Assembly: GCA_022414725.1 (NCBI GenBank) | Contig: CM039462.1 | Coordinates: 176,121,629-176,185,628, forward strand | DNA from: Microglena sp. YARC | Taxonomy: Eukaryota; Chlorophyta; Chlorophyceae; Chlamydomonadales; Chlamydomonadaceae | DNA: 64,000 nucleotides | Direction: 5' to 3' | Part shown: positions 1 to 11,510 of the stretch, piece after piece | Layout of the letters: each line of letters starts with the position of its first letter | How positions within the stretch are numbered: the first letter of the stretch is position 1 | The notes under the pieces: generated by a model | What the model was told of the DNA's origin: nothing | What the model saw: only the letters and a program-made list of their open reading frames with translations | Databases searched by the model: none | Program-made: the position numbers and the translations under genes

Positions 1-491
1 CATAAGGGGGGGGGGAGCCATGTTAACAAGCTCAAGTTCAACGCTGCAACCAGGAAGACAATCCAGCTAATATTGCGTGCTAGGCCTCTGCTACTGCCAC
101 ATGATAGGGCGATGGGACTCCCCTAGCTCACTATGTTTGCTCTGTCCTGCTGTGGGTCGATGATTTCCTGGTGCTCTGTATCAACCTCACCTTCCTCAGC
201 AAGAACTGCAAGACCAAGGCATCCATTGCCCGTCTGTACTAGCAGGGCTTGCTCAAATCTGCAAGTGGATTTTTTAAGCCTTTTACACCGGTAGCTTTTC
301 CAGATCATCAGGAGGGGAGGGGGGGGAGGGGGGGGGCTTTTTTTCATTCTTATACCAAGATTTACGAAAAGCGGGATCAAAACTAAGTAAATATATAGCG
401 GGGGATCACCTGTGTACAAGGCGTAGGAGTTCTAATTGGACCCCCACCGTCTTCTCCAGTACAGGTACGACAATGTAATGCGCTTCCAGAC
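1..491. other. Left flank without a gene
   Basis: No coding region is supported here. The first 50 bases resemble the end of the short inverted-repeat family described at 45,072-45,316 (a CATGT-AACAAG-TCAAGTTCAA type tail). A G-rich tract lies near 310-340. Confidence 0.4.
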
Positions 492-871
492 TGCCAGCAT
501 GAATTGCGGTGCTCTCACGCGTTTTATGACTTGGTGACTACTTATGTACTTCCTTAGAACTATTGGTCCAGACAGTGTTGCTGTCTGTACTGTGTCAGCT
601 TCCCGTAGACTATGTCATCCTTCATAACACGGTGACAGCTTCCTGTTGGCTGCGTCACCTGTCCCCCTGACACGCGCTATACTGCCTGCGCCCGGCTTAA
701 GATTCCAGGCTTAGGTTCTAGACTCAGGTTCTGGCTACCGCCTCTTCCACCGATGGTGCACTTTGGCGTCCGCCTGTCCTTGTAACGCTATTCTCGTCTC
801 CGTGTATAGATTGGCGCGTCTGTTCCGCTGCAACATCTCTGTCCACTCTACGGAGTGTATTCTAGCTGATA
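492..871 (+). mobile_element. Copia-type LTR, 5' position
   Basis: This 380-bp block matches 34,425-34,804 nearly base for base. I count about six differences, so roughly 98% identity by eye. The match starts at TGYCAGC and stops at GCTGATA in both places, which defines the LTR ends as short imperfect inverted repeats. The sequence just after it (GGTTACGGGTTCC, 872-884) resembles the anticodon-arm primer site of initiator tRNA-Met used by some Copia elements. This is therefore the 5' LTR of an element whose interior is cut off at about 1,340. Confidence 0.8.
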
Positions 872-1340
872 GGTTACGGGTTCCTCATTTCTACCACTGC
901 TATTCAATGCAACTTCCGCGAGGGCCTGCTGCCGGCTTTGAGAAACTCACTAAACAAAATGGTGTTTCTTGGCCGCGCGGCATTCTCAGCACCATCGTTA
1001 GCAATGGCTGCGACCTTATCCTTCCTCCGGAGTTTAGGGTTCCTACTGATTGGCTTGATGATTGCGCGCCAGCGGCCTCTGCTGCCGGAGAGGAGTCTCC
1101 TTCCGCCATCGTGGAAGCCACCCCCCCTAGTCATATCTCCATCTTTCCGACTCCTTCTCCTTCTGTCCAACGCCTCTCTCCTGAGGTTGAGGACGTTTTA
1201 ATGAATCTTTGCTGTGTCCAGACACAGTCCATCAAGTATTCTTCGGGTCCTGTGCCGCCAACTGCCCAGTTCTGGGGTGGCTGCCAAACTGATGCCGCTA
1301 ATTCTCGCAACCGATCCGTCTATGCTAGACCTGTGTAGGT
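872..1340 (+). pseudogene. Truncated Copia leader and first part of its open frame
   Basis: The reading frame runs from within the LTR to a stop at 1,338. From about 907 it reads a plausible protein with proline- and serine-rich stretches (for example IFPTPSPS). It directly follows the LTR and putative primer site, so it is most likely the start of gag. Homology to the other Copia element's gag at 27.7 kb is not evident by eye. The sequence switches to unrelated DNA near 1,340, so the element is truncated. A noisy second copy lies at 13,150-13,960. Confidence 0.45.
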
Positions 1341-1349
1341 TATCAGTGC

Positions 1350-2024
1350 TGGAGGCATGGTATCTTGCAGCCAGCGGCCCTTGCGTCGTCAACTCCTCAA
1401 CCAGGAAGCCCGGTCGGCCCTGCTGTACTGCCACCGCATGAATAAGCTGCATACGTTGCAGCATCTCGGCAGCCCACTCGATGTTGCTCTGTACACGGTC
1501 AAATATGGTGGTATGTGGAGTCTGCTGTGCCAGGAGCATGACTTCAGCTTGGGATGGCAGCATGATTAGTTGGCACTGTGCAAAGTAGGATGCTGGGACA
1601 ACTTGCTCCCAACTCTTATGTGAGTCATACTTCCACCTGTTCTCTCCTGGGCCTGAGTAGAGCTTTAAAGGACACGGGGACTTACACTCTAGTTGGATCA
1701 TGCACTGCCCTGGCTGCATGGTGCCCTTGAGCATTGTATCAGGAGATCATGCGTGGCAATTATCCCTTGAGACCCTGCATGATAGATGGTGGCAGCACTG
1801 TGTCTATTTGGCTGACGCACTAGACCCATGTCCATGGCATGCATCTTCACATTGGGTTCACTCCTGGTAGTTGTGGCAGTCTTGGCACGCTGCCTCTTGT
1901 GTTGTGGTGGAGACTGGTTCTCCTTGCTTTGCTGGGTGTTGGGTGACAGTCCAACCTTGTCTTTATGCTTGGGTCTTCCAGATCCATTCTGCATGGTAAA
2001 CTCAGGCAAGTGTGGACAATGCAA
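1350..2024 (-). pseudogene. Possible YqaJ-type nuclease fragment
   Basis: On the minus strand a frame beginning at 2,024 and a second frame from about 1,734 read together like one broken protein. The second frame has LECKSPCP followed by a segment rich in Q, V and A ending in a short MLLAQQ-like strand. This resembles the E-x-K-x-P core and following strand of YqaJ-type exonucleases, which occur in some large eukaryotic transposons. A shift between the two frames near 1,700-1,735 and a possible GTAAGT donor at the LECK codons leave the exon structure open. The end downstream of 1,350 is antisense to Copia sequence and does not belong to it. The assignment rests on a short motif only. Confidence 0.3.
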
Positions 2025-2858
2025 GGCTGGGGTAGGACCTGAGGTTCAGGTACCTAAGCTTAAGGCAGTTTGGACTTCCAGGGGTATCTCCCTACCAATA
2101 CGCAAAAACAACACAAAGGGTGTCAATAAATGTAACTATGCCCGCCCTTCATTTTTGCAGGGACCCATGCTCTGTCTGGTAGCGGTCTGAAGGTTGCTTG
2201 TAGGTAGGGTTTCACAACAATGTGGCCTAGGGAATTCTGACTTGATCATATGCCTAAATAGTGTCCACCTGCTTGCATGCCTCCTTTTGTGCATTCATGT
2301 CTGTATGCCTGCCTTTCTGTCTTCATCCCTAGTGACTGATTGGCTGACTATCTGGATGGTGACTGCAGCTTGGAGGTGCTAGGCATAGAGTGTTCAGCCC
2401 ATGGGAAAGTGGCTTGGTTGCTTGCATGCCTATCTGTTGTACGCATGAATACTTGCTTGTCAGTCTGCTTGAGCGCTTGGCCATTGTTGACACAAGAGAA
2501 GGTGGCTTTAAACTATCATCAAATAAGAAGTAAAGGTGCGACTTAATTTAACTATGCCTGCATCCTGTATTTGCAGGAACCATTGCTCTGTCTTCCCTCC
2601 CAGTTCTGATGTTCCACTGTCACATGAGGCTTTTGGACAACAACGTAACTAATAAGTGAAGCTTGCTTGTAGGTTCGGTTTCGCAACAATTGTGTGGCAT
2701 AGCGAATTATGTATTGATTCATTCCTAGGTGGTGCCCACGTGCATCTGTCTATGTTTGTATCACTGTCTCTGCCATCGTCTCTGTTACTGCATCTGTACT
2801 ATGCCTCTGTCTATGCACTGCCCTTCATTGATCTCTAACGCATACCCTGCTCTGCACG
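2025..2858. other. No gene seen
   Basis: The sequence is unique within the contig apart from its copy at 14,850-15,630. Only short frames without recognisable motifs are present. It joins the nuclease-like fragment to the satellite that starts near 2,860. Confidence 0.4.
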
Positions 2859-3974
2859 TCACTGTCCTGCCCCTTGCCATTCTCCCTGCCTTTCATTGCT
2901 CTGTTTCGCAGGCCATGCCCTGCTAATCACCATCCTGCCCTTATCCGTGCTCCCTGCCCTTCCTTGCTCTCTAACGCCTGCCCTGCTCTGCTCATCACTG
3001 TCGCCTTGCCCTTTTCCGTTATCCCTGCCCCTCTTTGCTCTCTAACGCCTGCCCTGCCTTGTTCATCACTGTCGTCCTGCCCCTTGCCATTATCCCTGCC
3101 CCTCTTTGCTCCCTAACGCCTGCCCCGCTCTATTCAACACTGTCCTCCTGCCCCTTGCCATTATCCCTGCCCCTCTTTGCTCTCTAACGCCTTCCCTTCT
3201 CTGCTCATCACTGCCATCCTGCCCCTCGCCATTATCCCTGCCCCTCTTTGCTCTCTAACGCCTGCCCTGCCCTGCTCATCACTGTCGTCTTGCCCTTTGC
3301 CATTATCCCTGCCCCTCTTTGCTCTCTTATGCCTGCCCCGCTCTGCTTATCACTGTCGTCTTGCCCCTTGCCATTATCCCTGCCACTCTTAGCTCTCTTA
3401 CGCCTGCCCCGCTCTGCTCATCACTGTCGTCTTGCCCCTTGCCATTATCCCTGCCACTCTTTACTCTCGTGAGTACAAACCAGCTGGCAGGGATAATGGC
3501 GAGGGGCAGGACGACAGTGATGAGCAGAGCAGGGCAGGTGTTAGAGAGCAAAGAGGGGCAGGGATAATGGCGAGGGGCAGGATGACATTGATGAGCAGAG
3601 AAGGGAAGGCGTTAGAGAGCAAAGAGGGGCAGGGATAATGGCAAGGGGCAGGACGACAGTGATGAACAAGGCAGGGCAGGCGTTAGAGAGCAAGGAGGGG
3701 CAGGAATAATGGAAAGGGGCAAGGCGACAGTGATGAGCAGAGCAGGCCAGGCGTTAGAGAGCAAGGAGGGGCAGGGATAATGGCAAAGGGCAAGACGACA
3801 GTGATGAGCAGAGCAGGGCATGCGATAGAGAGCAAAGAGGGGCAGGGATAATGGCAAGGGGCAGGACGACAGTGATGAGCAGAGCAGGGCAGGCGTTAGA
3901 GAGCAAAGAGGGGCAGGGATAATGGCAAAGGGCAGGACGACAGTGATGAGCAGGGCAGGCGTTAAAGAGGGGCA
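2859..3974. repeat. Head-to-head 71-bp satellite, left end of the large element
   Basis: A unit of about 71 bp is repeated in one orientation from about 2,860 to 3,470. The same unit then runs in the opposite orientation from 3,486 to 3,974, so the block is a large inverted repeat with a short unique centre near 3,470-3,486. The unit contains GGCAGGGATAATGGCGAGG and GTGATGAGCAGAGCAGGGCA. Apparent proteins with ACPALLITVVLPLAIIPA repeats in this block come only from translating the satellite. The same satellite recurs, diverged, at 26,630-27,010. Confidence 0.85.
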
Positions 3975-4014
3975 TGGATACTGGCAATTAATGGGCGTTC
4001 CTGCTTCCGAACGG

Positions 4015-4320
4015 ATTTCCAATCTTACAATCACTTTTTGGGGGTCTTTTGATGCTTTTCAAATGCAATCTTACGATAAAAAACGTAAGATTGTAGTCAA
4101 TTTTGACGAAATATGCTTGAATTGAGCTTGAAAGACGGGAGAACGTACAGATTGCGAATGTTACAACGTTGAAATGCCATATTTTGTAACAAAAGGTGTC
4201 AACATCAATTCGTGTCTTACAATTATAATTGTAAGAAATAAAGGGAAAGCGGACGGTTATAAGTCGGCAGGCAGAATTCAGCTTTTACATCTTACAATAA
4301 AAATCGTAAGTATAATTCAT
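4015..4320. repeat. AT-rich segment with TCTTAC/GTAAGA hairpins (left)
   Basis: At least three imperfect palindromes built from TCTTAC and GTAAGA lie at about 4,069-4,095, 4,212-4,233 and 4,292-4,312, with a half site near 4,025. Hairpins of the same sequence, also three, occur at 26,400-26,580 beside the opposite satellite end. Such repeated subterminal palindromes are typical transposase-binding sites. That role is inferred. Confidence 0.6.
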
Positions 4321-4349
4321 TTAATTTTTCTAATTTAGTAAAAAACGGC

Positions 4350-5680
4350 TATGTGTCAAACATCTTACTCCTCCTCCTCCCCCCCCCCCTCCTCGTCCTC
4401 CTCTTCCTCCTCCTTCTCCTCCTCCATTGTCCCCATCCCCATCTTCCTCCTCCTCCATCTCCTCCTCCTCAGCAATGTCTGCATTGTCTCCATCCGATGC
4501 ACAGCCTCTGCCCTGGTGTCCTTCTCAATGGATCAAGCTAGGAGCATGCTTGTGTGGTACTTTCTCTGGATCTTCATACCCTTGGTGGGTTCGCAGCTAA
4601 ATTGAAATGCGTCAATGGGAATATCGCCCGTCCATGTTGCTTTTCTCCTAACCCCCACGTAATAGGGCACAAGCTTGTGGTCCATCCAATCTTCTGGCCA
4701 AGTTGGGTATTGTGTTTCAGTGTACACCAACTTCTGAGCCCCAGAGTACAAGGGCTTTAAATACACACATTCCACTTCTCCATTCACTGGTAGTGATTTG
4801 ACCTCCACCACGTCCCATCCTCTCAATCCGCTAGAGTCATCCATTTGTACCTTGACCACAGCGACATGACCAACAACCAAATCAGTAGTGGGCTGGTAGG
4901 CTATTCTTCTATCCGGCTTCGTCCCTTGTGAAGAATATAAGTACAACACATCCTCCTCCTCTGGCCTTTCCATATTAGTCTCCAAAGTTGTGCGACCTTC
5001 ATAGTCTTGGCAATCTCGTTACTTGCAGGTAAAATGTCTGACACATCCATGGACAAGTCATCCAATGCTGCTATCAAGCGCTTGGCCATTGATTTCTCAG
5101 ACTGTGTCAGAACACGACTGGTTGCTGACAACTCCGATGGGAAGTCGACAAAATGTTGGTCTTTCGGGTACTCCCCAGTCACAGCATCATCTGGTTGAGT
5201 GCTCCAATAACTCTTCTCAACGTTGAAGAAATCAGTCCACCACTTATTGCTGGCTTCCCAAGTTTCACGAAGCTTCTCGGCAATATGTTTGAAGGACTGG
5301 GCATGGGATGGGCCATCGGCTGCTGGTTCATCCATCGGCTGCTGGTCATCGGCTGCTGGTTCTAGAAGGTCCTCCGCTGCGTTTCGTACACGGACATCAG
5401 CTACGGGTCCTGCACGGTCGTCACCGGCGGTTTGTACAGGACCATCGGCCATGTGGCCTGCAAGGACGTCACCTCCGGGCTTCTCATTATGAATAGTCTT
5501 CCAGACAGCCGCCCAGTTTGCCTCGATATTCTTGAGCTTCAATCTTGATCTTGGGGGCTTCCTTAAATACTGTTCTGGTGTCCACCAGTGGGAAGCCTTG
5601 GAGGACGTAAATAGGTTCAGCGTCATTGTCCCACTGTCCTCTCCAAGATCCTGACTCGTCATACTCCTTGTAATAGAACC
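4350..5680 (-). CDS. Transposase-like gene, 3' exon (contig copy 1)
   Basis: This is the C-terminal exon of the gene whose catalytic exon lies at 5,965-6,491. An acceptor TTGCAG precedes 5,680. The protein reads from a YKEYDESGSW-type start through an aspartate- and alanine-rich linker (near 5,340-5,460), a charged helical part (HIAEKLRETWEASNKWW), and a compact domain with GHVAVVKVQ and GWDVVEVKSLP. It ends in a glutamate-rich tail encoded by the CT-rich tract at 4,350-4,530. Single-base differences from the copy at 17,225-18,558 break the frame at different sites in each copy, so many of the breaks are probably read errors. I do not recognise the C-terminal domain. Confidence 0.55.
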
Positions 5681-5964
5681 CTGCAATTGTTGGTGTGCAA
5701 ACATGTATCGTATATTAGTGAATCATTTAGGACACCCATATTCCTCCCGACTATACTCGGGAGCATCCCTTGGATAATAAATCCTAGGTCCTAGGTACAA
5801 CTTCCTTTGTATCATTTAATTTCTATTGAAGACTGTACATGTAAATCAATGAGGAAATGGCACACCCATATTCCTCCCGAGCATAATCGGGAGCATTGTG
5901 CAGACAGTACATACACGCACGGTAGCATTTAATTTGTAAATATCAGTATATCAAGTATTCTTAC
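5681..5964 (-). other. Intron carrying two copies of the element's palindrome
   Basis: The donor is GTAAGAATAC at the 5,964 side and the acceptor is TTGCAG at 5,681. Inside are two copies of the palindrome CTCCCGA(N)nTCGGGAG (about 5,753-5,772 and 5,873-5,894). Each is followed on the minus strand by GGAATATGGGTGT, as in the large 78-bp array downstream. The palindrome is thus present in introns as well as in the array. Confidence 0.65.
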
Positions 5965-6491
5965 CGACTCTCCCGTTGGGACCTTTCGTTATCTTGAATG
6001 CGTGTAAACGGCGATTAACTCCTTTGACGGTGCTAGTGCCATGAGCGAACAACTTGTAAACGTTGTCTAGGAGGACAGCGGAGAAGTCCCCAATAGAGGT
6101 CACGACGTCTTGCCTTGTGTAAGGGCCCATTTTCTTGAATAAGTTACCAACAATGCCCATCAGATGGTCCAGGGTGTACACTTCCATGTTCTTTAACCCT
6201 TGCGAGATCACAGAGTACTTTTGGTCAAGATTGCTATGTGTGTGTCCGGGAGGGAGGAAATGGACGTACACTTCCCTCAAACCAGTTCATCTCAACCAAC
6301 AAGGACAAGTATGCGAACATGAAAGCGTTCTTGTTGTCCTTTGCCGCGTTGTCCATTTGCAAGAAGCAATACGGTGGAAGCTGCCCCTCTTCTTCAAGGA
6401 CCCGGTTGAAGAAATGTTGGAAGCATGATATAGTCAGATTGATGGACTGCGAGTAGAATGGCAAAGCCCAATAACCAATGAAGCCTCTTCC
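5965..6491 (-). CDS. Transposase-like gene, catalytic exon (contig copy 1)
   Basis: The exon begins after CTCCCAG with GRGFIGYWALPFYSQ and ends GPNGRVG before GTAAGA. It contains LQMDNAAKDNKN about 40 residues in and LPPGHTHSNLDQKYS about 35 residues later. These spaced D/N and H/D motifs, with the ADAMD motif of the exon upstream, match the pattern of an RNase H-fold DDE-type protein family often labelled DUF7869. By that logic it would be a transposase. An extra C near 6,283 breaks the frame here but not in the copy at 18,843-19,372. That copy has its own break, an extra AG near 18,977, where this one is intact. The family call is from motif memory. Confidence 0.6.
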
Positions 6492-6652
6492 CTGGGAGAA
6501 TAATCCTGAGTTAACATAGAAGGAAACATGAAGTCAGAATATTAGCATTATTTTGTTAACATAGAAGTAATCATTTCAAGTTTTAAATACTGTGTATGCT
6601 CCCGATTATGATCGGGGAGGACATGTCCTACATGCGCTGTATTTATACTCAC

Positions 6653-6840
6653 ACATGATGCGTGTCTTTAGAAGTTCACCTCCTGCGGTCTTCTTTGTAT
6701 GTGAGAAGTGGCGTGACTGAGGAAGATTAGTCTTCTTGTTGTCCATTGCATCAGCGGATGCGTGCAAGAAGAGCTTCGGATACTGTTCAGTCAGTTTTTC
6801 ACGGATGTCATACCTACGCCTTGACTGGTTTTAGGATTGC
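6653..6840 (-). CDS. Transposase-like gene, upstream exon (contig copy 1)
   Basis: The minus strand reads RRYDIREKLTEQYPKLFL, then ASADAMDNKKTNLPQ, then a basic stretch, up to a GTGAGT donor at 6,652. The D-x-M-D-x-K-x-x-L-P pattern is what precedes the catalytic region in DUF7869-type proteins and would supply the first acidic residue. The junction with the exon at 6,491 is not settled: the obvious donor and acceptor are out of phase, so a small exon or read error may be missing. Exons further 5' were not found, so the gene is incomplete as read. One more CTCCCGAT/ATCGGGAG palindrome sits in the intron (about 6,599-6,620). Confidence 0.5.
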
Positions 6841-7085
6841 TTTCCCCCTACTTTTCTTCTCCACGGGAATATTTGTCTGGCTTACTCCTTATGACTTGTG
6901 TTGTGGAATCCCTGTAATTCTGGGTACCAGAATACCAGGGATAAGGGGGAATGTTATGATACAGCCTATAGCTGTATCAGTAACAGTGCCGGGCTTAGGT
7001 CTGACACCCACTCTAGCAGTTGGTGACCAGGCATCTGCCTGGCAGCTAGCAGTGTAGTAGGTGACTTCAAGCGAATAGGGTCGTT
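6841..7085. other. Spacer with a short perfect hairpin
   Basis: No gene is evident. A hairpin GATACAGC-CTATA-GCTGTATC lies at about 6,958-6,978. The same spacer is at 19,720-19,965. Confidence 0.4.
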
Positions 7086-8310
7086 GGGTTTGTCAATGCT
7101 CCCGATTTATGATCGGGAGGACTATGGTATTCCGAGTTTGGTTTTCTCAATCATTTCGCTCATTGGGTTGACAATGCTCTCGATTATGATCGGGAGGACT
7201 GTGGGTATTCTGAGTTTTGTTTTTCTCAATCATGTCGCTCGTTGGGGTTTGACAATGCTCCCGATTATGATCAAGAGGACTGTGGTATTCTGAGTTTGGT
7301 TTTTTCTCAATCATTCGTTCGTTGGGTTTGACAATGCTCCCGATTATGATAGGGAGGACTATGGGTATGCCGAGTAAAAAAAAAAAAAAAAAAATGCTGA
7401 GTACATGTTTTCTGAATCATTCGCTCGTTGGGTTTGTCAGTGCTCCCGATTATGCTCGGGAGGACTGTGTGTATTCCGAATTTGGTTTTTCTCAATCATT
7501 CGCTCGTTGGGTTTGACAATGCTCCCGATTATGATCGGAGAGGACTCTGTGTATTCCGAAGTTGTTTTCTCAATCATTCGCTCGTTGGGTTTGTCAATGC
7601 TCCCGAAGATGATCGGGAGGACAATGGGTATGCCGAGTACAAAAAAAAAAAAAAAAAAAACTGCTGAGTACATGTTTTCTGAATCATTCGCTCGTTGGGT
7701 TTGTCAGTGCTCCCGATTATGATCGGGAGGACTGTGTGTATTCTGAGTTTGGTTTTTCTCGATCATTCGTTCGTTGGGTTGACAATGCTCGCCGATTATT
7801 GATCGGGGAGGACTATCGGTATGCCGAGTACAAAAAAAAAAAAATGCTGAGTACATTGTTTTCTGAATCATTCGCCGTTGGGTTTGTCAATGCTCCCGAT
7901 TTATGATCGGGAGGACAATGGGTATGCCGAGTACAAAAAAAAAAAAAAAATGCGAGTACAGTGTTTTCTGAATCATGATCGCTCGTTGGGTTTGTCAGTG
8001 CTCCCGATTATGCTGGGAGGACTGTCTGTATTCCGAATTTGGTTTTCTCATCATTCGCTCATTGGGTTTGACAATGCTCCCGATTATGATGGGGAGGACT
8101 ATGGTATGCCGAGTACAAAAAAAAAAAAAAAAATGCCGACTACATGTTTTTCTGAATCATTCGCTCGTTGGGTTTGTCAGTGCTCCCGATTATGATCGGG
8201 AGGACTGTGTGTATTCCGAATTTGGTTTTTCTCAATCATTCGCTCGTTGGGTTGACAATGCCCCCGATTATGATCGGGAGGACTATGGGTATTCTGAGTT
8301 TGGTTTTTCT
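7086..8310 (+). repeat. 78-bp palindromic repeat array, left arm of a giant foldback (copy 1)
   Basis: A unit of about 78 bp is repeated in direct orientation. Each unit holds the palindrome GCTCCCGATTATGATCGGGA, then GACTGTGTGTATTCCGA, then TTTTCTCAATCATTCGCTCG and TTGGGTTTGACAATG. Some units carry an inserted A-tract of 12-20 bases between two GCCGAGTAC or GCTGAGTAC motifs. Many single-base indels compared with 19,965-21,180 point to poor read quality. The same array runs inverted at 9,600-11,510. Confidence 0.85.
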
Positions 8311-8800
8311 CTAAATCTGAATCTGATTTTGAATCTGAATCTGAATCTGAATCATTGCTTTACCATCATATTTGTCTTCCGCAGGGTGTACAATGACAGT
8401 ACCGTGGAAGTAAAACTCGAATCAGACGGGAAGGATTTGGGATGCGGTGCGTTATGGACGAATGGACCAAGGAGCGCCAAGTGCCAATGAACATCGAAGT
8501 CGTTGTTGATGGACCAGACTTCTATGTTACGGCTATGCACGCTCACAGGTTGAGGTTTCGCGGCGAATGCAGGCATATGTGCGGAGCAGATTCATTCTGG
8601 TCGACACTCACCCTTGCGGAAGTCAAGACAGCCCAGTTGCTTGAAGTCACTAGCATTCGGAAGGCCCATGTTAGGAGCCCTATCATGGATACCAGTTCAC
8701 ATTCAGGCTCTTGGTTGGTGGTTGACAATGCGCAGCAAGCCTGTCAGGGTCGGCGAGGGCTAATTTATCGCCGACAAAGAGCTCGAGGAAACTAGGGCGT
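8311..8800 (+). other. Exon-like block in the foldback, forward (copy 1)
   Basis: A (TCTGAA)n tract is followed by TTGTCTTCCGCAG and then an open frame beginning RVYNDSTVEVKLES, continuing VVVDGPDFYVTAMHAHRLRF and LAEVKTAQLLEVTS. The frame looks coding because the clean copy at 21,258-21,665 stays open. I recognise no domain. The same block is present inverted at 9,231-9,600, so the element holds two opposing copies. Confidence 0.45.
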
Positions 8801-9230
8801 GGGTTGAGACATGCGAAGGAAAGCTCAGGAGCGATTTCGAGGAGTTTGGTCTAGCGACAGCTCCGAGGACGGTCACCTCGATGTCACCAAAAGGGCCTTC
8901 ACCTGACGCCGGTAAGAGAGCAATCGAACGGACTGTACTGCTGCAACCGTGGCTCAGGTTAAATTTTCAAATCTGGACAGGTACATTTCGAATGTTACGT
9001 TACGCGTGGGATGTACACCGTTTCGAAAACAATCATTGTGTGCTGACCGCACTTGCCGCTTTCAATTTCGATAGGATATTGCGTAAACTTCTGCACTCTT
9101 TACATTTCCTACAGCCTCCGCGAGAGTCAGGAAACTTAAGGTCAGCTTCTGTACAATCAACGAAGAGGACAGATCTGCTGACAACTTTGTAAGGTCATCG
9201 TATTCAAATTGTTATCCTCCTTATAGGCCC
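8801..9230. other. Unique centre of the foldback (copy 1)
   Basis: This stretch separates the two inverted blocks and would be the loop of the foldback. Short open frames (for example MSPKGPSPDAGKRAIERTV) continue from the forward block, but no gene is recognised. The copy at 21,666-22,085 differs by indels. Confidence 0.4.
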
Positions 9231-9600
9231 AGCTCCTGACATGGGCCTCCGGCATGCTAGTGACTTCAAAGCAACTGGGCTGTCTTGACTTCCGCAAGGG
9301 TGAGTGTCGACCAGAAATGCTCCGCACATATGCCTGCATTCGCCGCGAAACCTCAACCAGTGAGCGTGCGTAGCCGTAACATAGAAGTCTGGTCCACCAA
9401 CAACGACTTTGATTTCAATTTGGCACTTGGCGCTCCTTGGTCCATTCGTCCATGACGATGCATGCCCCAAAATCCTTCCCGTCCGATTGGAGTTTACTTC
9501 CACGGTACTGTTCATTGTATGACCCCTGCGGAAGACAAATAGGTGGTAAAGCAAATGATTCAGATTCAGATTCAGATTCAATCAGATTCAGATATTTTAT
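9231..9600 (-). other. Exon-like block in the foldback, inverted (copy 1)
   Basis: This is the reverse complement of the block at 8,320-8,680, including the (TCTGAA)n tract and the VVVGGPDFYVTATHAHWLRF segment. It differs slightly in protein sequence from the forward block, so the two arms have diverged and are not a simple read-through artefact. Confidence 0.6.
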
Positions 9601-9939
9601 AGAGAAAAACTAAACTCAAGATACCATAGTCCATCCCGATCATAATCGGCAGAGCATTGTCATCCCTAACGACAGCGAATTGAATTGAGAAAACCCAATT
9701 CGGATACACACAGTCCTCCGTATCAATAATCGGGAGCATTGAACTAGCCGACACGAATCGCGTAATGATTTGAGAAACAAAACTCGGAATACACACAGTC
9801 CTCCTCAGAGCATAATCGGGCACTGACAAACCCAACGAGCTCAATGATTCAGAAAACATGTACTCGGGCTACCCATAGTCTCTGCCCGATTATAATCGCG
9901 CGCATTGTCAAACCCCAACGTATGAAGGGCTGAATGATT

Positions 9940-9972
<33 letters not shown>

Positions 9973-11510
9973 AAACCAAATTCGAATACACACAGTCCTC
10001 CGATTCATAATTCGGTAGCATTGACAAACCCAACGAGCGAAGATTGAGAAAACCATAATCGAAATACACACAGTCCTTCCCGATCATAATCGGAGCACTG
10101 AGAAAACCCAACGAGCGAATGATCAGGAAACATGTACTCGGCAATTGTTTTTTTTTTTTTTTTTTTTTGTACTCGGGCATACGTTAGTCTCCGAATCATA
10201 ATCGGAGCATGTCAAACCTAACGAGCCAGACATGACTCTGAAAAAAACAAGACTCACCCTCCAACAGTCGCTCCCGATCCACCATCGGAGCATCTGACGA
10301 AACTACTGACATTGATGTCATCAGCACATGATTGAAAAACCAAATTCGGGTATATTCACAACAGCTAGCGTCCCGAGTCGACTTTAAAGTCCGGTGGAGC
10401 ATTGTGCTTATTCACTCTATTCGAGCGTATGATTGAGAAAACCAAATTCGAATCCACGACCAGGCCTCCCTGACTCATTCGAGCTACTGACAACGCTAAC
10501 GAGCAATGATTCAGAAACATGTATCGGCATTTTTTTTTTTTTTTTTTTTTTTTTTTTGTTACTCGGCATACCATATCTCCCGATCATAATCGGGAGCATT
10601 GTCAAACCCAACGAACGAGATGATATGAGAGAAAACCAGACTCAAATACCCACTTAGCAGCTCCTCCCACTCAACTTAATCGTGGGAGCATTACAAACCC
10701 AACGAGCGAGATGATTGAGCAACCAAATTCGGAATACACAGAGTCCTCCCTGAAGATCATAATCGGGAGCATTTGTCAAACCCGAACGAACGAATGATTG
10801 AGAAAAACCAAACTCAGAGATACCCACCAGTCCTCCGATCATAATCAGGAGCATTGTCAACCCAACAACGAATGATTGAGAAAAACCAAACTCAGAATAC
10901 CCCACAGTCCTCTGATGATAATCCGGGAGCATTGACAAACCCAACGAGCGAATGATTGAAGAAAACCAACTTCGGAATACGCCAGAAGTGCCTCCCTATC
11001 ATAATCGGAGCATTGTTCAAACCCAACGAACGAATGATTTGAGAAAAACCAAAACTGCAGATACCCACAGTCCTCCGATCATAATCAGGGCATGGACAAA
11101 CCCAACCATGGCGAATGATTGAGAAAACCAGATTCGAATTCACTAAAGTGCTCCCGATCATAATCGGGCGCATTGTCAAACGCAACGACGCGATGATTGA
11201 GAACAACAAAATTCGGAATACGCACATTCTCCGATCAGTATCGGGAGCACTGACAACCCCTAACAGCGATGATTCAGGAAAACATGTAGCTCGGCATTTT
11301 GTTTTTTTTTTTTTTTTTGTACTTCGCATCCCATAAGTCCTCCCGTATCGATACTTCGGTGAGCACTTGTCAAACCCAACGAACGAATTGATGTGAGAAA
11401 AGCCAAACTCAGAATGACCCACAGTTCACTTCTGATCATAATCGGAGCGATTGTCAAACCCAAACGAAGAGCGACATGATTGAGAAAGAACCGAACTCAG
11501 AATAAAGCAG
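9601..11510 (-). repeat. 78-bp palindromic repeat array, right arm of the foldback (copy 1)
   Basis: The unit described at 7,086-8,310 runs here in the opposite orientation, with T-tracts replacing A-tracts. A pure G tract of over 30 bases at 9,941-9,971 and very frequent indels show that this contig end is unreliable. The clean version is 22,441-24,325. Confidence 0.8.

Noticed and set aside
763..1338. Independent host gene
   Set aside because: The first third lies within the Copia LTR and the rest follows a putative primer site, so it is read as retrotransposon sequence.
2874..4034. Several hydrophobic proteins with SNACPALLITVVLPLAIIPA repeats
   Set aside because: Translations of the 71-bp satellite, equally open on both strands; not conserved as protein.
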